DNA from: Limnephilus marmoratus
Lineage: Eukaryota > Arthropoda > Insecta > Trichoptera > Limnephilidae
Length of the DNA stretch: 64,000 bases
NCBI GenBank assembly: GCA_917880885.1
Contig: OU862923.1
Location: 22,914,770-22,978,769, forward strand
Direction of reading: 5' to 3'
In this document: positions 11,815-26,100 of the stretch, one piece after another
Layout of the letters: each line of letters opens with the position of its first letter
How positions within the stretch are numbered: the stretch's first letter is position 1
Notes under the pieces: generated by a model
The model's database searches: none
Seen by the model: only the letters and a program-made list of their open reading frames with translations
Told to the model about the DNA's origin: nothing
Translations under genes and position numbers: made by a program

Positions 11815-12350
11815 ATCAGTATTTAAGAGGGTATAACCAGAGAAAACCGGAAATATGTAATTTTTAAATCAAATTTTAGACATATTGAATCTTTTCCACA
11901 AAATATTATAAATTGATTTCAAAAGATTGTTCTTTTATCCAGGAAACGCATGTTTTAAATTTTGAGAAAAAATGTTTATTTTTAGTTTATACCATAGGTC
12001 GTTGGCAGATTGTTAAATTTTCAAACGAAAAATCTTATTTTTCAGGACATTTTTCGAATCATGTAATTATTCATTATTGTAAATCAATACGTTATCTAGT
12101 AAAAAAACGCATGTTTCAAAATTTTAATTTTAGTTCAAATAAAATCATTAAAAAAAACACCCGAAAACTTATTTATGACGAAAATTTCTCTATTTTGTCT
12201 ATCTATTTACGGTCTTACAAATTAATATATTTCAGATTTTTTTTGCACATTTATTTTGCTTAGACATTATTGAAAAATTATAAATACTAACGATACAAAA
12301 ATAATTACAAAAAGTACATAATTTTAATATTTTATCATTACGCCTTTCAG
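11815..12350. repeat. AT-rich interspersed repeat (copy 2)
   Basis: This is the second copy of the repeat at 2985 to 3520, in the same orientation. The 116-residue open frame inside it (11913 to 12263) is fortuitous, because copy 1 does not keep it open. Confidence 0.65.
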
Positions 12351-12624
12351 CATTTTTGGACGTAGGTATAAATTAAAGCAAATTTGGAATGAAATAAAAT
12401 CGATATTGAGTTATAATTTTAAAAAGCTGGTACGGAAAATAATTCATCTTTCTCATTGGAACCGCCCTGTACGATCGTAAGAACATCTTTCGACGAAATG
12501 TGGATTTTCAGCCGCTGGCTGGTTAAAGGCCTTATGGAAGGTACTCTCTGAAGAACTTTTGTCATAGATCACTTCGGTACTGGTGCAGTCGAGGTACACA
12601 TACTTAATCCACCACAAGGAACAG

Positions 12625-13480
12625 GTTGATTTTATGGATCGTTCTTGCCAATGACGTTATATATAATCTATAGACGAGTGGTAGAAATCTCAAAAGTAAG
12701 CCAAAACCAAGGCAATTGCATTTGTCTTTGATTTCGTAGTTTTAGTACTCAACTGCTACACGGCGTGTATGGTCGTGTCCTACTAGAAAGTAAATTTAAT
12801 TTAAAAAAATGCCAAAATGCTCTCTTGTGATGAGAAAATGTTTCCATTACCCGCAAACACTAATAACATTTCATTTGTAAATACAGATAAATTCTTTATT
12901 ATAAAAAATACAATTATTTCGATTGTTTCGGAAGATGTTTAGCATCTTTAGAGAAAGTGAGATAGCAAAAAATTAAGAATAAGAAGGACAACCTATGACA
13001 GTAGGTCATCTCATATAGAATTCCGCATTCGCCTTAGTGTAAGCGAGGAAGCGTATCTTGGCATCTTCGTCACATCCGTGACCAGTGATGTAGAATATAA
13101 TACTCGGTGCATATAAAATGCCAACCGGTTCTGTATCTATGTCGTTCATACACACATATTCTTTGAATGTCTATCTTCATCATCCATGACTAACTTTTGA
13201 ATTAAGAATTTACTGAAAACACAAGAGTGTTTCTTACATACCACAAATTAAGTTTGTGAGACAATGGCGAGTCTATATTTTATATATAAGTTATTGGTTC
13301 TTGCGCTTAACAGCTCGGCTATGAATTAATTTGCCGCTTTTGCTTTTCCTCTCCTACAACATAAGATTTCTCTACACAAAAAAGATTGTCAACACAGCAC
13401 CCCCCAAGATGACTTAGGCCTTGAGAAAAAATTGAGAGTTTCCATGTGGAGCTAAGGGAGGAGTCTGGTTCCGCCGATCC
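12625..13480. repeat. Interspersed repeat family C copy, followed by a family E fragment
   Basis: The blocks around tgacgttatatataatctat, the tagaaatctcaaa region, gatgagaaaatgtttccatt and the atggcgagtctat end are shared with 41229 to 41480, 42866 to 43460, 50525 to 51130 and (inverted) 63735 to 63850. A fragment of family E follows at 13391 to 13460. Confidence 0.6.
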
Positions 13481-14163
13481 AAAAAATAAAATATTTTTTG
13501 TTACCTAAAAATACTCTACTTTTGGATAATACATTCCCAAAGTTACATTATCAAATTCGACTTTGAAATATAGTTGGGAGCGGTGCGCGCCAAACAGGTA
13601 GACAGAGAATGGAGCGATCCGGTTACCAGCGAAAACTTTAAATCCGTTTTTCTCAAAACCACATTTTTCAAGGTGGCTGGAATCGTAGTTCATCTAATTT
13701 TCAACAGATTTACTTTATTCAAAATTTAAAGAAAAGAAAATTAAATTTATATGCAGATGAACTTCGACTTATGAAAATTATTATTATAGGACAAAGTTAT
13801 TGCAAAATTAAGGCTGATTTTTTTTGTCAAATTTGCGATTTTTGCAAACTTTGATTCATGCGCATTCTACATTCATACTATAACAATTTTTTTTTTAATT
13901 GCATGTTTCAGAAAATTTCCAAGGACTCCAGGATTCCAGCCGATTTGGTAGGACCCTCCGCTTGCGGCCGCTATATCTATATAGATATTAAATTTTCAAT
14001 AGTGTTTTTTCTTGTTCAAATGTATGTAATAAAAGTTTTGTGACTGAAAATAAATTTCATCTTTGAAAAAAAAAACGCATCGAAAAAAAATACTGGACCA
14101 GACTCCACCCTTAATATAGAAATAAATGATTAGCAACTTTTAAGCTAGCATACCTGTAAATGT

Positions 14164-17100
14164 CTACTGGGAGTCACTGCTAGAACTGGAGCTAGAGTCG
14201 GTGGACATGACTTCTACATCCTCCTGTGGCCCGTCCTTGGGGCGCGCCTGGCCCGCCTCTAGGGGCACCGTAGCGCCCCCACCCACGGCCAGGTGCAGCT
14301 CTCCGCTGGGGTGCCAGGCAAACTGGTTAGCGGCTGAAGCTGGCACCTCCGCTGGAATAGAAGATGGTTTCATTTTATAAGTTCTTGTTTAATCTATTTG
14401 AATAGCCAAGGACTAAGAAGGTAAGGTAGTTTCCACCTGAGATTCAGACAGGGAGCTATATTGGGGAACAAGGGGACATCATCCAATGACAACCTTGGTG
14501 AATATTTGTTATGAAAATATTTAATAATTGCATAACAACTGCGATTAGGTACTGAGATTACCAATCTTAGAATTGTCAATGGTTTTTTGGACAACCATAT
14601 ATCGGCGCGAGAAGGGAGAAAATAAGTTTTTGACGGGCAACGACACTTTTTACTGGAGCCGGGACCGTCACGGGGCCATGTTTGAAATAAGTATTAAAGT
14701 CGAGCGGATAAAAATTCTTTTAACAAGACGGGAAGTACAACATCTGTAAATGTATTCCTTTCCTACAATCACGTTCAATCAGTGCAATATAATGGAATTG
14801 TGTAGCAAGCAAGTTCCGAGCCGCGAACCAAAAACCGGCATTATCCGGAAGTGAATAAAAACCTCACGCAAAATCGAGGGAATTTAAAAGACATTCTCGC
14901 TCGCTTCGGTATGTTAATATGCCGAGATCGTATAAATAACAGATTACAACCGGACGTGGTCAGTATTTGAGAGGCGATTCCGCTACTTTGCTCTCGCCGA
15001 TTTCACGCTGGAAGGCGCGTTGGCGTTCTAAAAGGAGCTTTGTTGGAGACCATCCGCCCAGCTCGGGGGACTCATAAGTGGGACATCACAGGACGGGACA
15101 TGGGGGCGATCCTGGCGGGCTGTCCGCCCGATTCCAGCGCTTCGACCGGATGCGGCCGTGGACCTGCAGTCGATCACCAGCAGTTAGTTTAGATAGCGTA
15201 GAATAGTAATCATACGGTCTGGAATAATGGGGGTAAGTTCACATCTCTTATGTCATCATTTGTGTTTATTTAAGAAATACAGTACTACATATTTAATTTG
15301 TTTTAAACGTAAAGACTATCGTGTTTCATTTCTAACATGCCCGCCAACCTGATGTAATTGCGAATGTTTCAATATGCCCACCACTTGAATAGAATCTCTT
15401 GTATACAATTAACAATACAGAAGGGTGAGCATCCGGAGTACACGGCATAACGTAACAGTTATGGCGCGAAGGTTCTAACCTCAAAGCTGTGTACGAAGGA
15501 GCCACAAGGTATTTACCACATCTACCATCATCTTATTTTTATGATACAAAATATTAAAATTGCCAGTCACACCTTAGTACTATCTTCACAACAATAACAC
15601 GGGCCAGGGGCCGTTACATATTGTTAAAGGGATTCGGCTGCTGTCAAAGGAATACTTAACATGAAATATGGGGGAGAGCACAATCAGATAAGGCACAAAT
15701 ATATTTATGGAAAGAAGTATAATTACCTCCAGTGGTGATTCTGTGCAGATCACTGAGTGAGGGTGCGTGTCCATTGAGGGGCAAATCACACAACCTCCCC
15801 AGCAGCCCCAGTCGCATCTCTATGTCCGTGGGGTAGGGCCGGCGAGGATCACCCGGCGCCCAAGACAGTGGGGCGCAGATGGCGTTGGATGCGCTAATTC
15901 TGGAATTCCACATTAACACATTTTAATTTGCAACATTCCAAATACATGAATACAAAGCCTGCAATAAAAGCAAATTTAGAATGTGTTAATTGAATCGTTG
16001 AGTTCCAATATCCTCCCTAAAGAATTTTGGTAAAAAATCAGGTGTGAATGCCGCCACCTGATGTGGTTTCTCACAAGGAATGCGATGCCATTGTTATTAT
16101 TTCTGTGGCGACGCATTATCTTTCGCCATCTGAAAGAAAGTACCGAAACATTCAAATTCCCTGTAAATTAGTCTTTAGAACATCAAGCCAAAAACAAATT
16201 AATGGTCCCGTACTTCTGTCAAGCTCGGTTTTCCGACATGATTGTAAATTTCACTGCGCAGTAAAAAAACTATCAACATGTAACGATCTCCGCACAAGTG
16301 CTCCTGCATGGCATCTCCACACATCCAGTGCAGTTTCCTCGAGGATTTCATCACGTCTCAGCTATAAGGCCCATCGTGTCTTCAGCTTCTGAGAATAGCT
16401 ACATCCCGCGACTTATAAGGTTCGACGCCACCTTCAGCCAAGGGATCAGCTCACCTTTTCATGACACCCCGAAGCCCACCGTGCTTCGCTGCCATGGAAA
16501 AACTCTCCGCCTCGCCAGGACTACCTGCTGGTGGCTCAGCTCACCGAGCCACTCACCGTTCATCTCCGCGACTCAAAGCGTCGAGCAACGGCCTGGAAGA
16601 TAGGTTGTCTCCACCGCCATGGTGTCGAGCAACGTGCTGGTGACATGCAGACCCGTGGTCTGCTCCACCACAGCATCATCGACCTTCACCACACCATCAC
16701 CTCCGTGCGCCTGCAGCATCTCCTCCACGGCACTCCGCATACATCTTGTTACCTTTTCACCGACCTCGCTACGTAGCCCAATAAACGACTGACTCACATC
16801 TTAACTGACGCCTTTTATTCACGTCCCGTCTCTGCCGATCTGGCCCGCTCCCTCATTTCCAAAAGTCTTCTAGTTTCTTTATAAATCATGTTTAAATATG
16901 GGCCTATAATAATTAAAACATGTTTTTAAATTATAAATTAAACATTTAAATAGAAAATAACAATTGTATCAAGTTGTTAATATCAATCGTTTTAACCTCT
17001 TAAGCAGGGTACTCACCTAACCGTGTAACCTGTAACGTATCTGATACTGTATCAAGTGAGTACGTAGGCACGAGTCTACTGCGAGCCGCTCGCGCGTGGA

Positions 17101-20100
17101 GCGCAGTGTGCTCGCAGTGACCCGCCGACGGCGGTTTCACTGCGAGCACAAAGGCGGCTCGCAGTGCGCATGTGGACAGCGACACGGCGCCTTGTATAGT
17201 GAGTACGTAGGGGCGAGCTTCAAACGAACGTTTTCATCATGGAGTGGACAGATGAAAATGTGTCAAATTTAATTGAACTTTATCAAAATGCTCCGGTATT
17301 GTGGGACCCTAAAGATAATAATTATTATAAAAAAAATCTAAAAGTGGATGCTCGGGAAAATATTCGACAAGCTATGGGTACGTCGGGCGAAAACTGTAAA
17401 AATAAGATGATCACCGTATTGTCTTGCTACAGGAGAGAGAAAATGAAAATAAAAAAAGTTATGAAACTGGTAAAGGTATGAAACGATTATTAATATTTTC
17501 TACAAAATGTCACGGAAAAAAGCCACCATTTGAGACATGTTGTCGGGTGATATCGTCACGAGCACTGCGGATCCGGGAGGTCGTAGCTTGATACGCGGTT
17601 ACCGTGGACGAACCGTACCCACTTGCAGATTGATACAGTATCAGATACATTGCATGCTACACTTTAGGTGAGTACCCTGCTTAATAGGCCGGAGATAATA
17701 ATTGTGCGCTTGTGCGAGAAAATAATAAAAAAAAAAATTCGAACAAAAAATGTTTGTCTGCGATTTTGGCCCTTCTATGTACAGAATTTGTATGAAGAAC
17801 ACGGTCAGAATCGCTTGCGCCAACATTACCCCATAAAAATTTAATAAAAAATTTAAAATAAAAAAATTTCATTCACCTTGCAACCCCAGAATATTTTTAA
17901 ACGATTTTATCTGTGACATTGAAATGTCATTTTTGCTGCGAATTTTAATTGTCAAAATTGATGCATGTTCCTCGACTAAAACACCGTAAAACCTATTAAT
18001 TTACGTAATTAACGCAAGTAATGTTGTTTTGGTAGATAGTTTATTGTTATAGGAACGTGTTTCAGTCAATAAAATATACGATAGCTCAAAATTAATCTAC
18101 AAAACATGTAACGAATTAGGCTCGTATTAAATATATCCTGGCGGCAGAGCAGAGATCCAAACTCGGGATAGTGGGCCAAGTAATTCTATATCGTGTAGGG
18201 ATTCAATTAAATCAAAGAATATTAACTTTTCAAAAAAATATGTATTGAACACAAAAGCAACACGGAAGTGTACAAACTTCCCATCAGGGTATCAAAGGAA
18301 AACATATAAAAACATACGTACCAGATGGACTCGCTAAACTATCTATACTGAAATACCCCCCGGAAGACGAACGCGATCTTGCTTCGCAGAGAGAGAACAC
18401 GGGACGGGACGGCAACTCTAGCCTTCCCATCCGGGGACAGCGCGGAATCCAGAGCACCAAGGTCGTCCTTCTAATTGAGCAGGAGGCGGCTATACTCCCA
18501 AGGAGCGCATTCAGCCTCGGGCCACCTCAACGATCTCCAATCCAAAGGCACGTGGCCCCCAACAGTATCCAAGTCTGGCGTATTACGGTATTACTGGTAG
18601 CAGTCCGTGATTACGCGACGCGGGGTCGTGATGGCATATTCTAGTAGCCAACACCGGGACCAATTCACTTCACGATTTCTTTTCCATAAATACTGCCACA
18701 AAATGGCCAACCAACCACATCGAGAAAAAGTGGGACTTTTACGTCATCCACTATAAAAACACCGTACACGAACCTCTCGTGTCACGTAAAAACCACCCCG
18801 CGTCTTTTAAGTTTTAAATCAACTTAGATTCTCATGATTAACAGTGATTAAAACACCTTGATGGTGAGTGACCAATTCCAGAACAACCTAGTCCATGGCT
18901 GCCCGGGAGGAAGTGCCCATAAACAAAACTGCTCTTCTTTCTTTTCCAAAAATTACCAGTGTCCAAAAAAACACCATAGACAAAATAAACACCTAAGCAA
19001 GAACTGCATTAGTTACATAATTATTTATGTGACAAAAATTCAATTCAAAATTCAAAGTGGTGCTTTTTTAGTGAATTTTCGTGAAATGGCCTGGCCTCCC
19101 AGAGGTTAATGTGTAAAAAAATAAAATAACTGGAATCGAAAGATCTCTCACAACCAGTCTCTCCCGAATTCATTAATTGATTTATTATAATCGCTAGAAA
19201 TAATTTCAAGTTACCTGTGGGCAAATTTGATTAATTCTTCAGAGGGTACGGGCCTCTTCCTGGACTTGACGATGGAGGCGAGCTTCTGACGAGCCTGGTA
19301 CAGCGCCGTGGCCAGGATCTGCTCCGCCTCCTTCAGCTGCCTCTGCAGCTGGCAGATGTCCTGGTCCTGCAATTACACCACACACCTCATCATGGCAAAC
19401 TTTAAATGCCTCATACAGCTGAATATAACATCGCCAGTTGTGGAATGCGCCAGTGTTTTAGTGTATTAAAGTAATAACAAACCTGGTTATCGACTTCCAT
19501 TTTCAACCTGTTCATCTTCTCGTGTATTTTGGCCTGCTCGTCTGCTAGCTCCAATGTTTTAGTCAGCTCTTCATTCTTACTCAGCAATAATTCTGTGATT
19601 TGGCTGTGTTCTGCGGCGGACATTTTCTGAGGTTTAGCCGCTATACTGTTTTCTATTATTTCCCTAAAAAAAAATAAATATTGCATTATTATTATCTCCA
19701 ATCATTAATCACACCCGACTGAGCAGTGGTAATAACTTGTTACTGCATTTTCAACAATATTAGAGATTTTCTGGTAAACGTTCCACAAGCCGCCGCACTT
19801 TTGTTAGGCACATATTTTGGAAATTACACCACGTTTTAACTTAATTACTTCAAGAAAAAAAAATAATTAGAAAATTAAAAGTTTGGCAGATGGTAAAAGA
19901 TGCATTAAAATTCAATTTTTATTCAAAGTTCAAAATTTCCCATACAAAACATCAGCGCCCGCCCTTGAGGTGATTTTCCACGAAAACGGCCCTATATAAA
20001 TTAGCCAATTATTATTTTATAATTAAAACGTTTCCTTTGCCGCCATTTTAATTTTTTTTGTACGGATTTGACATTTGCAAAGTTTTGTTTCAATCTAAAT

Positions 20101-23100
20101 ACTTAAGGATACATAGTTTACCCAAAATAAGAACCTAATAAAGTATTTTGTGGACGTAAATAGTTGTTTCTTGTAGAAATTGTTGAAATGTGTGTTTTTA
20201 ATAATCTGTGAGCTTCATCACAAGCTTAACACGTTGATTGCCGTCACGCGGTACCGCGTGTTTCTTCCTGATGGATTTGTATAAGCTGTGGAATATCGTC
20301 TACAGCGCAAAGGCACGCGGAATTTATTTCGGCCACTAGGAAGGAACTTACCTTTTGAGTGGTGGGCATGGCCTGTGGTACGCCATTTTGTTTTTGTCAC
20401 ACAGTTCACGCAGCGCCGGCGTTTGAGTGGGAGCGTTTTTGTTGATGTAATTAGTTTTTTGCTATTTTCAATTTGTTTTCACTTTACGTACACACTTTTC
20501 TTTTTAATAATGAGCCACAAACCAGGACCCTCAAAAAGAACCACTATCATATCAAATTGTTCAAAAAAGACTTAAAAGTGCTGAATTAGAAGGGTAAATA
20601 TTCGGAACAAACGTCAACGGTTATGTAACGGGTTTGTGTATGTTATCTTTACTTTAAAAAACAGCCTACGTTTTTGAATGGTTTGTTTGGCTACGCAGGG
20701 TTTGTGTAGCGGGCTTGTGTATATTATCTTAATTTTAAAAGTTTTATAAAAAAAAAGTGCGTATTAACCGTTGACGTTTGTTCCGAACTGCAAACAGAGT
20801 GATTTGACAGTGTGAAAGCAAATTTTCAATTTACGTAAATAAAATTAAAAATGTAACATTTTCAACCTCCCCCAATGCAAATAGTTGTCTTTTATGGTAA
20901 TTAAGAAGAATCTAAAAGTTTTATAAAAAAAAAGTGAGTATTAACCGTTGACGTTTGTTCCGAACAATTACCATTAGAAGATTCGGAAAATGAAAAGGTG
21001 TTTCTCCGGAATGGCTGAACGTATGAATTTTTAAATACTACTTGAAAAGTTGTAGTCGGAACAGGAAAAAGGTTTTTCTCCACCATGGGAAAACATGTGA
21101 TTTTTTTAGATGTTTTTTCCGAGAATACAAATAGTTGCAGTCGGAACATGAGAAAGGTTTTTCCACACTGTGGGTAAAAGTATGAATTTTAATATTGCTT
21201 TATAATAATAATATTTGGCTGATTTACAAAGAGCTGTTTTTGTGAAAAATCACCTCACCGCTTTTGTAGAAAGAGAACACGAATAGTTGCAGTCGGGCAC
21301 GAAAAAGGTTGGGAGGAATGCAGATCCCGCCAATGTGGGGGATTTTAATAAAAATGCACTTTCTAGATGAGAAAAGTGTGGAAAAGTTGAATAAAAAAGA
21401 AATTAAGGTGCGCTTGGCAAAATTGAGGGAGATATAGCCGTTTAAAGAATGAATAAAATGACACTTCGTGAACTTATACTACGCCATTTTGTTACTATTA
21501 TGTTGGTATCTCAGACTTGCTATAAACGAAGGTTGATACGATTGTAGCCGACTTCATGTGATAGATGAGGCGCGTAATTATGAAATTTGTCTGTTTATCA
21601 CTTTCCAAATTAAAGTAACCTAACCTAAGACTACGCTAAACATGGTTTGTGCCCCTTTATAACGCCTACTCGCGTCAATGCAAGAAAAACATCCCAGTTT
21701 TCAAATAGTTTAGCGGCTACGCTAGGTTTGTGTAACATGGTTTATGTAACATGGTTTGTGCCCCTTTATAACGCCTACTCGCGTAACGCAAGAAAAACAT
21801 CCCAGTTTTCAAGTAGTTTAGCGGCTACGCCAGGTTTGTGTAACATGGTTTGTGACCATTATTAATTCTGTTTTTCATAATTACGCGCCTTATTATATAT
21901 CACACGAAGTTGGCTACAATCGTATCAACCTTCGTTTATAGCAAGTCTGAGATACCAACATAATAGTAACAAAATGGCGTAGTATAAGTTCACGAAGTGT
22001 CATTTTATTCATTCTTTAAACGGCTATATCTCCCTCAATTTTGCCAAGCGCACCTTAATTTCTTTTTTATTCAACTTTTCCACACTTTTCTCATCTAGAA
22101 AGTGCATTTTTATTAAAATCCCCCACATTGGCGGGATCTGCATTTCACCCAAAAGGTTTTCCTCCACTGTGAGTATGCGTGAATTTTTAATTTTTCCTTC
22201 ATAGAACATGAAAAAATTGTTCACGCGAAATTGCGTTATAGGCCATACGGGCAATAATTGTGTTATGGATGGCCGATCATGATAAATATTTACATTATGT
22301 AAAACCTACTTAGATAATAAAAAAACTAAAGACACACTACACAACGTCATAGGCACAGTAAAACAAAATTTAATGAAAAATAATAGTTTGGCCATCTCAT
22401 GAAATCCAGCTTTTCAGGTCAGCAATCAACGTGTGAAAAGTGCGGTGGCTTATAAAATTTTTTTTTTCAATTATTTCTGGCTTTCACTCTTGAAGGGTGT
22501 TTCTAAGCCATCATTTAAAATTGATGGAGGGGAGGCAATTTTAGATAATGCTTGATAGAAGAGAGGATATTTATTTAGAGCATAGGTTCCCAACGTGGGC
22601 GATAACGCCCCCTTGGGGGCGTTTCAGACCTTCAGGGGGGCGATAGAAGGCAAAGAGAAAATTGGGGGGCGTTTCAGACTTTCAGGGGGGCGGTAGGAGA
22701 CCCAGAAACCCATAGCTAGTTTGCTAGCACATATCGAAGAAGTCGAAGACATGCTAAAAGAATACGAACTGCACATGGTGATGATGAGCGAAACCAGTAT
22801 TACCGAAGAAATTAACCAAAATGAAACAACATTTCTGGGCTATTCGACAATTAGATGCGACTCATTTAGCAGCAGGCATACAGGTGGAGTTATCACATTA
22901 ATTCTGTAGTGTATGTGTGTGAGTGTGTAAACAACATCTCTTACAAAGTCACAACAAATGCGGTACTAGATAAAAATAATACCTGGATACCTACTGGCTA
23001 TTGAAGGATTTTAAGCTGGGAATCTATGCAGCTATTTATCATTCCCCAAATCAAAATGATACAAAATTCTTAGATTTTTTTGAAGAATGGTGCCGTTAGC

Positions 23101-26100
23101 AAATAAATACAAGAGACTTGAAAATCATCTGTGGAGATTTTAATATTCAATATAAAAAGCACATGATTACAAATCATCATAAATTGTCTGGTTAGGAAGC
23201 AACTTGTCAAAAATTATACAAGAATATGAAAAAACTCTAAAGCCATGATTAATGTAATTTCAAATGACTTTTACGCGGAAGTTAATGCTGCGGAAGAATT
23301 CAAAATCAATCTGATCACGAAACAATTATTACAAAAATTAGATATAATAGTCTGAAGCCTCAGGGAACACAAAGTATAATATATATATATATACAGAAAT
23401 AAAAAGAACTATAATAAGGATAAATTGTGTACGGCATTACAAAACAAAAAGTGGATCTGCGATAACCAAGGAAATTTAGACAGAAAAGCCGATGAACTAA
23501 TAGGACACCTGAAATAGTAGTAAATGAACCAATGCCTACAACGAATATATCTTCTCTTATATATAAAAATGAATCGCTTGTGTTGCTAAGCGCAAATCTC
23601 AAGATCAGCTGAACCGATTTCGCTAATTCTTTTTTTTTCGAATATTCCTTGAAGTACGAGGATGGTTCTTACGGAGAGAAAAATTAAGAAAGTTGCGCAG
23701 AAAATTGGATAATTTTAACCTATTACTAACCTAAACGACTATCGCACGTTTGACAGTACGCGTGTTTGAGAAGGATATTTTGCAAAACAATGATTGTTAA
23801 ATAAAATTCTATTTTTGAAAATCTTTAAGTTGATAAATTTATTTAAAGTAGTTACTCCCCTAATAGTTTGAATCGAATCAAGAATTTTCGATATTTTAAA
23901 TAGGTACCTATGTTAGGTACCAAATTTAATATACATGAAAAATGGAAATTTAATAAAAATTGTAAAAGGTGGCACGCGGGCTGTTTAAAAACAGAATGTA
24001 CTGGGATTGAATATATGGAACGCGGGAGGAGGGTTGGCGGTACGAGGGAGCGGTAAAGGGAAAAGGGAAGGCGGGGAAGGTGAAAGGCGAAGACGAGAGG
24101 GGGGAGGGGGAGGAGAACTCGGGAGAAGGGTTTGCAGGACGGGGGAAGGGGGGGGGGGGAGTGGAGTGGGGAGAGGGAAGGTGGAGGTGATGGAGTGGGA
24201 ACGCGAGAGGGGAAGAGGACGCAGGAGAAGAAGGGGAGGCGGAAGGGAAACGGGACGAATGGAAAAGGACACTAAGGGAGAAACAATTTCTTTATTAATG
24301 GCATAGCAACGCATGCCGGGACGCGTATTTACAAAACCTATACCGATTCAGTCGCGGTAACGACAATTTACATTTTAAATATACCTCTATATTGGTTATT
24401 TTTTATCACATTGCAAAAACAAAAATTGTTCTAAAATCTAGATAAAATAATCTTTCTGATATGTATATTAGAAATTAATAATTTTATTTCTAAATATTTA
24501 AATTTTGATATTGAAAATTTAAAGCGACTGAAACGCGGTAGGGATTGTAAATACGCTGCCGGGACCAGATAGTATTTATATATAATTAGTAGATAGTATT
24601 TATATATTATATTTATATATATAATATAAAATCCTGTTTCCCTTGGTCATTTCACTTTTTTTTTAAAGTTTCCCAATACTTTGTATAAGGTTCTTACGGG
24701 AAGAAGATTTAAGAAAATTGCTCAGAAAATTGGATAATTTCAGAAAACTTAACGACTATTTTAACTTCACACGTTTGACAGTTCGCGCGTTTGACGAAAT
24801 TGAATTGTGTTTTCGAACGTTTTTTTTTTGAAAAAAAAAGAATTATCTATGGGTTATTTAAATTATAGATAACCCATAACAGATAAATTGTTCTTATAAT
24901 ATATAAAAATGAATAATTGTTTTGAATGAAAAGCGAAAATTTGAATAAAAAAATTGTAATAGGAGGCACGCGAAATGTTTGAAAACTGAATGTACTGGGA
25001 CTGTTATATGGAACGCGGTAGGGGGATTGGAGGGACGGAGAAGTGGAAGAGGGGAGGGGGTAGGCGGGGAAGGTGGAAAGGGAACGCGGGAGGGGAAGGA
25101 AATGCGGGAGGGGAACAGGGAAACAATTTATTTCTTTAAAAATGGTATATCAGCGCATGCCGGGAACCAGCTAGTAGTATATTAAAAGATACAAATAAAT
25201 AGTATTTATTTATTTATTTACGGACAAATAGTCCAATTAACAATATAACAATAACACGAATAGAAAAGAAAAAAAGAGAGATCACAATGAAAGGAGATTA
25301 CATATAGATTAAGAGCATTGACAAAATACATATAATATAATATAAATATACCTACGAAATCCCTAAATCTTCTAAAAAAACAAAGGGATACAGCTTATAA
25401 AGCCTGTAAAATACAATTTTCAGAAGAAAGGTGGGAAACCTGTAAGAAACTTAGAAACATGTATAGGTACAGAAATAAAACATACCAAAAATTCGTATTC
25501 GAGGCTAAAAATTATTACCTCTCAAGGAGATCCAAGAAAAATGTGGACTACACTTTAATTACACAGAAATTATAAGTGGCAAACAGAGGGAAAACATTAA
25601 GGAAGTTCGGTTCCCGATGGAGTTGAAGATGATAAAACTAAAATAGCCAAATTTAATACTAAGTGTCGAAAACATAAATAAGAGTATTTCATTATTCACA
25701 GATACTTCTTCTCAATCGTCGGAAAGAAGAGAGAATAATAATATTTTCAGGTAACAGTGAGTATTTAATGAAAATTTTTAATACAATGACGCAAAAATCA
25801 TCGACATCTGGAATTACTATAGGCATAATTAAATTTAAGTAGTTGCACTAATAAATTAATCTGTGTTAAAGGGAATTTTTCCGCAGTCGTGGAAAACTTC
25901 CATAATAACACCAGTGCCCAAAATAATAAATGCTAAAAATTTCGAAGACCTCAGAAAAATAAATGGATAACCTACATTTGAACAAATACTAGAATCCATA
26001 GTTAAAGAAGAGATGAGAAAATTTATTGAAAAAAAATAACATTCTTGTAAAACAGCAGGGTTTAGAAACAAATATTCATAGTATGGATCAGAAGAAAAAT

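Noticed and set aside
16048..16797. Several overlapping 60 to 114 residue frames as possible genes in MED4 intron 3
   Set aside because: They overlap in several frames in a GC-shifted block and show no conserved motif.
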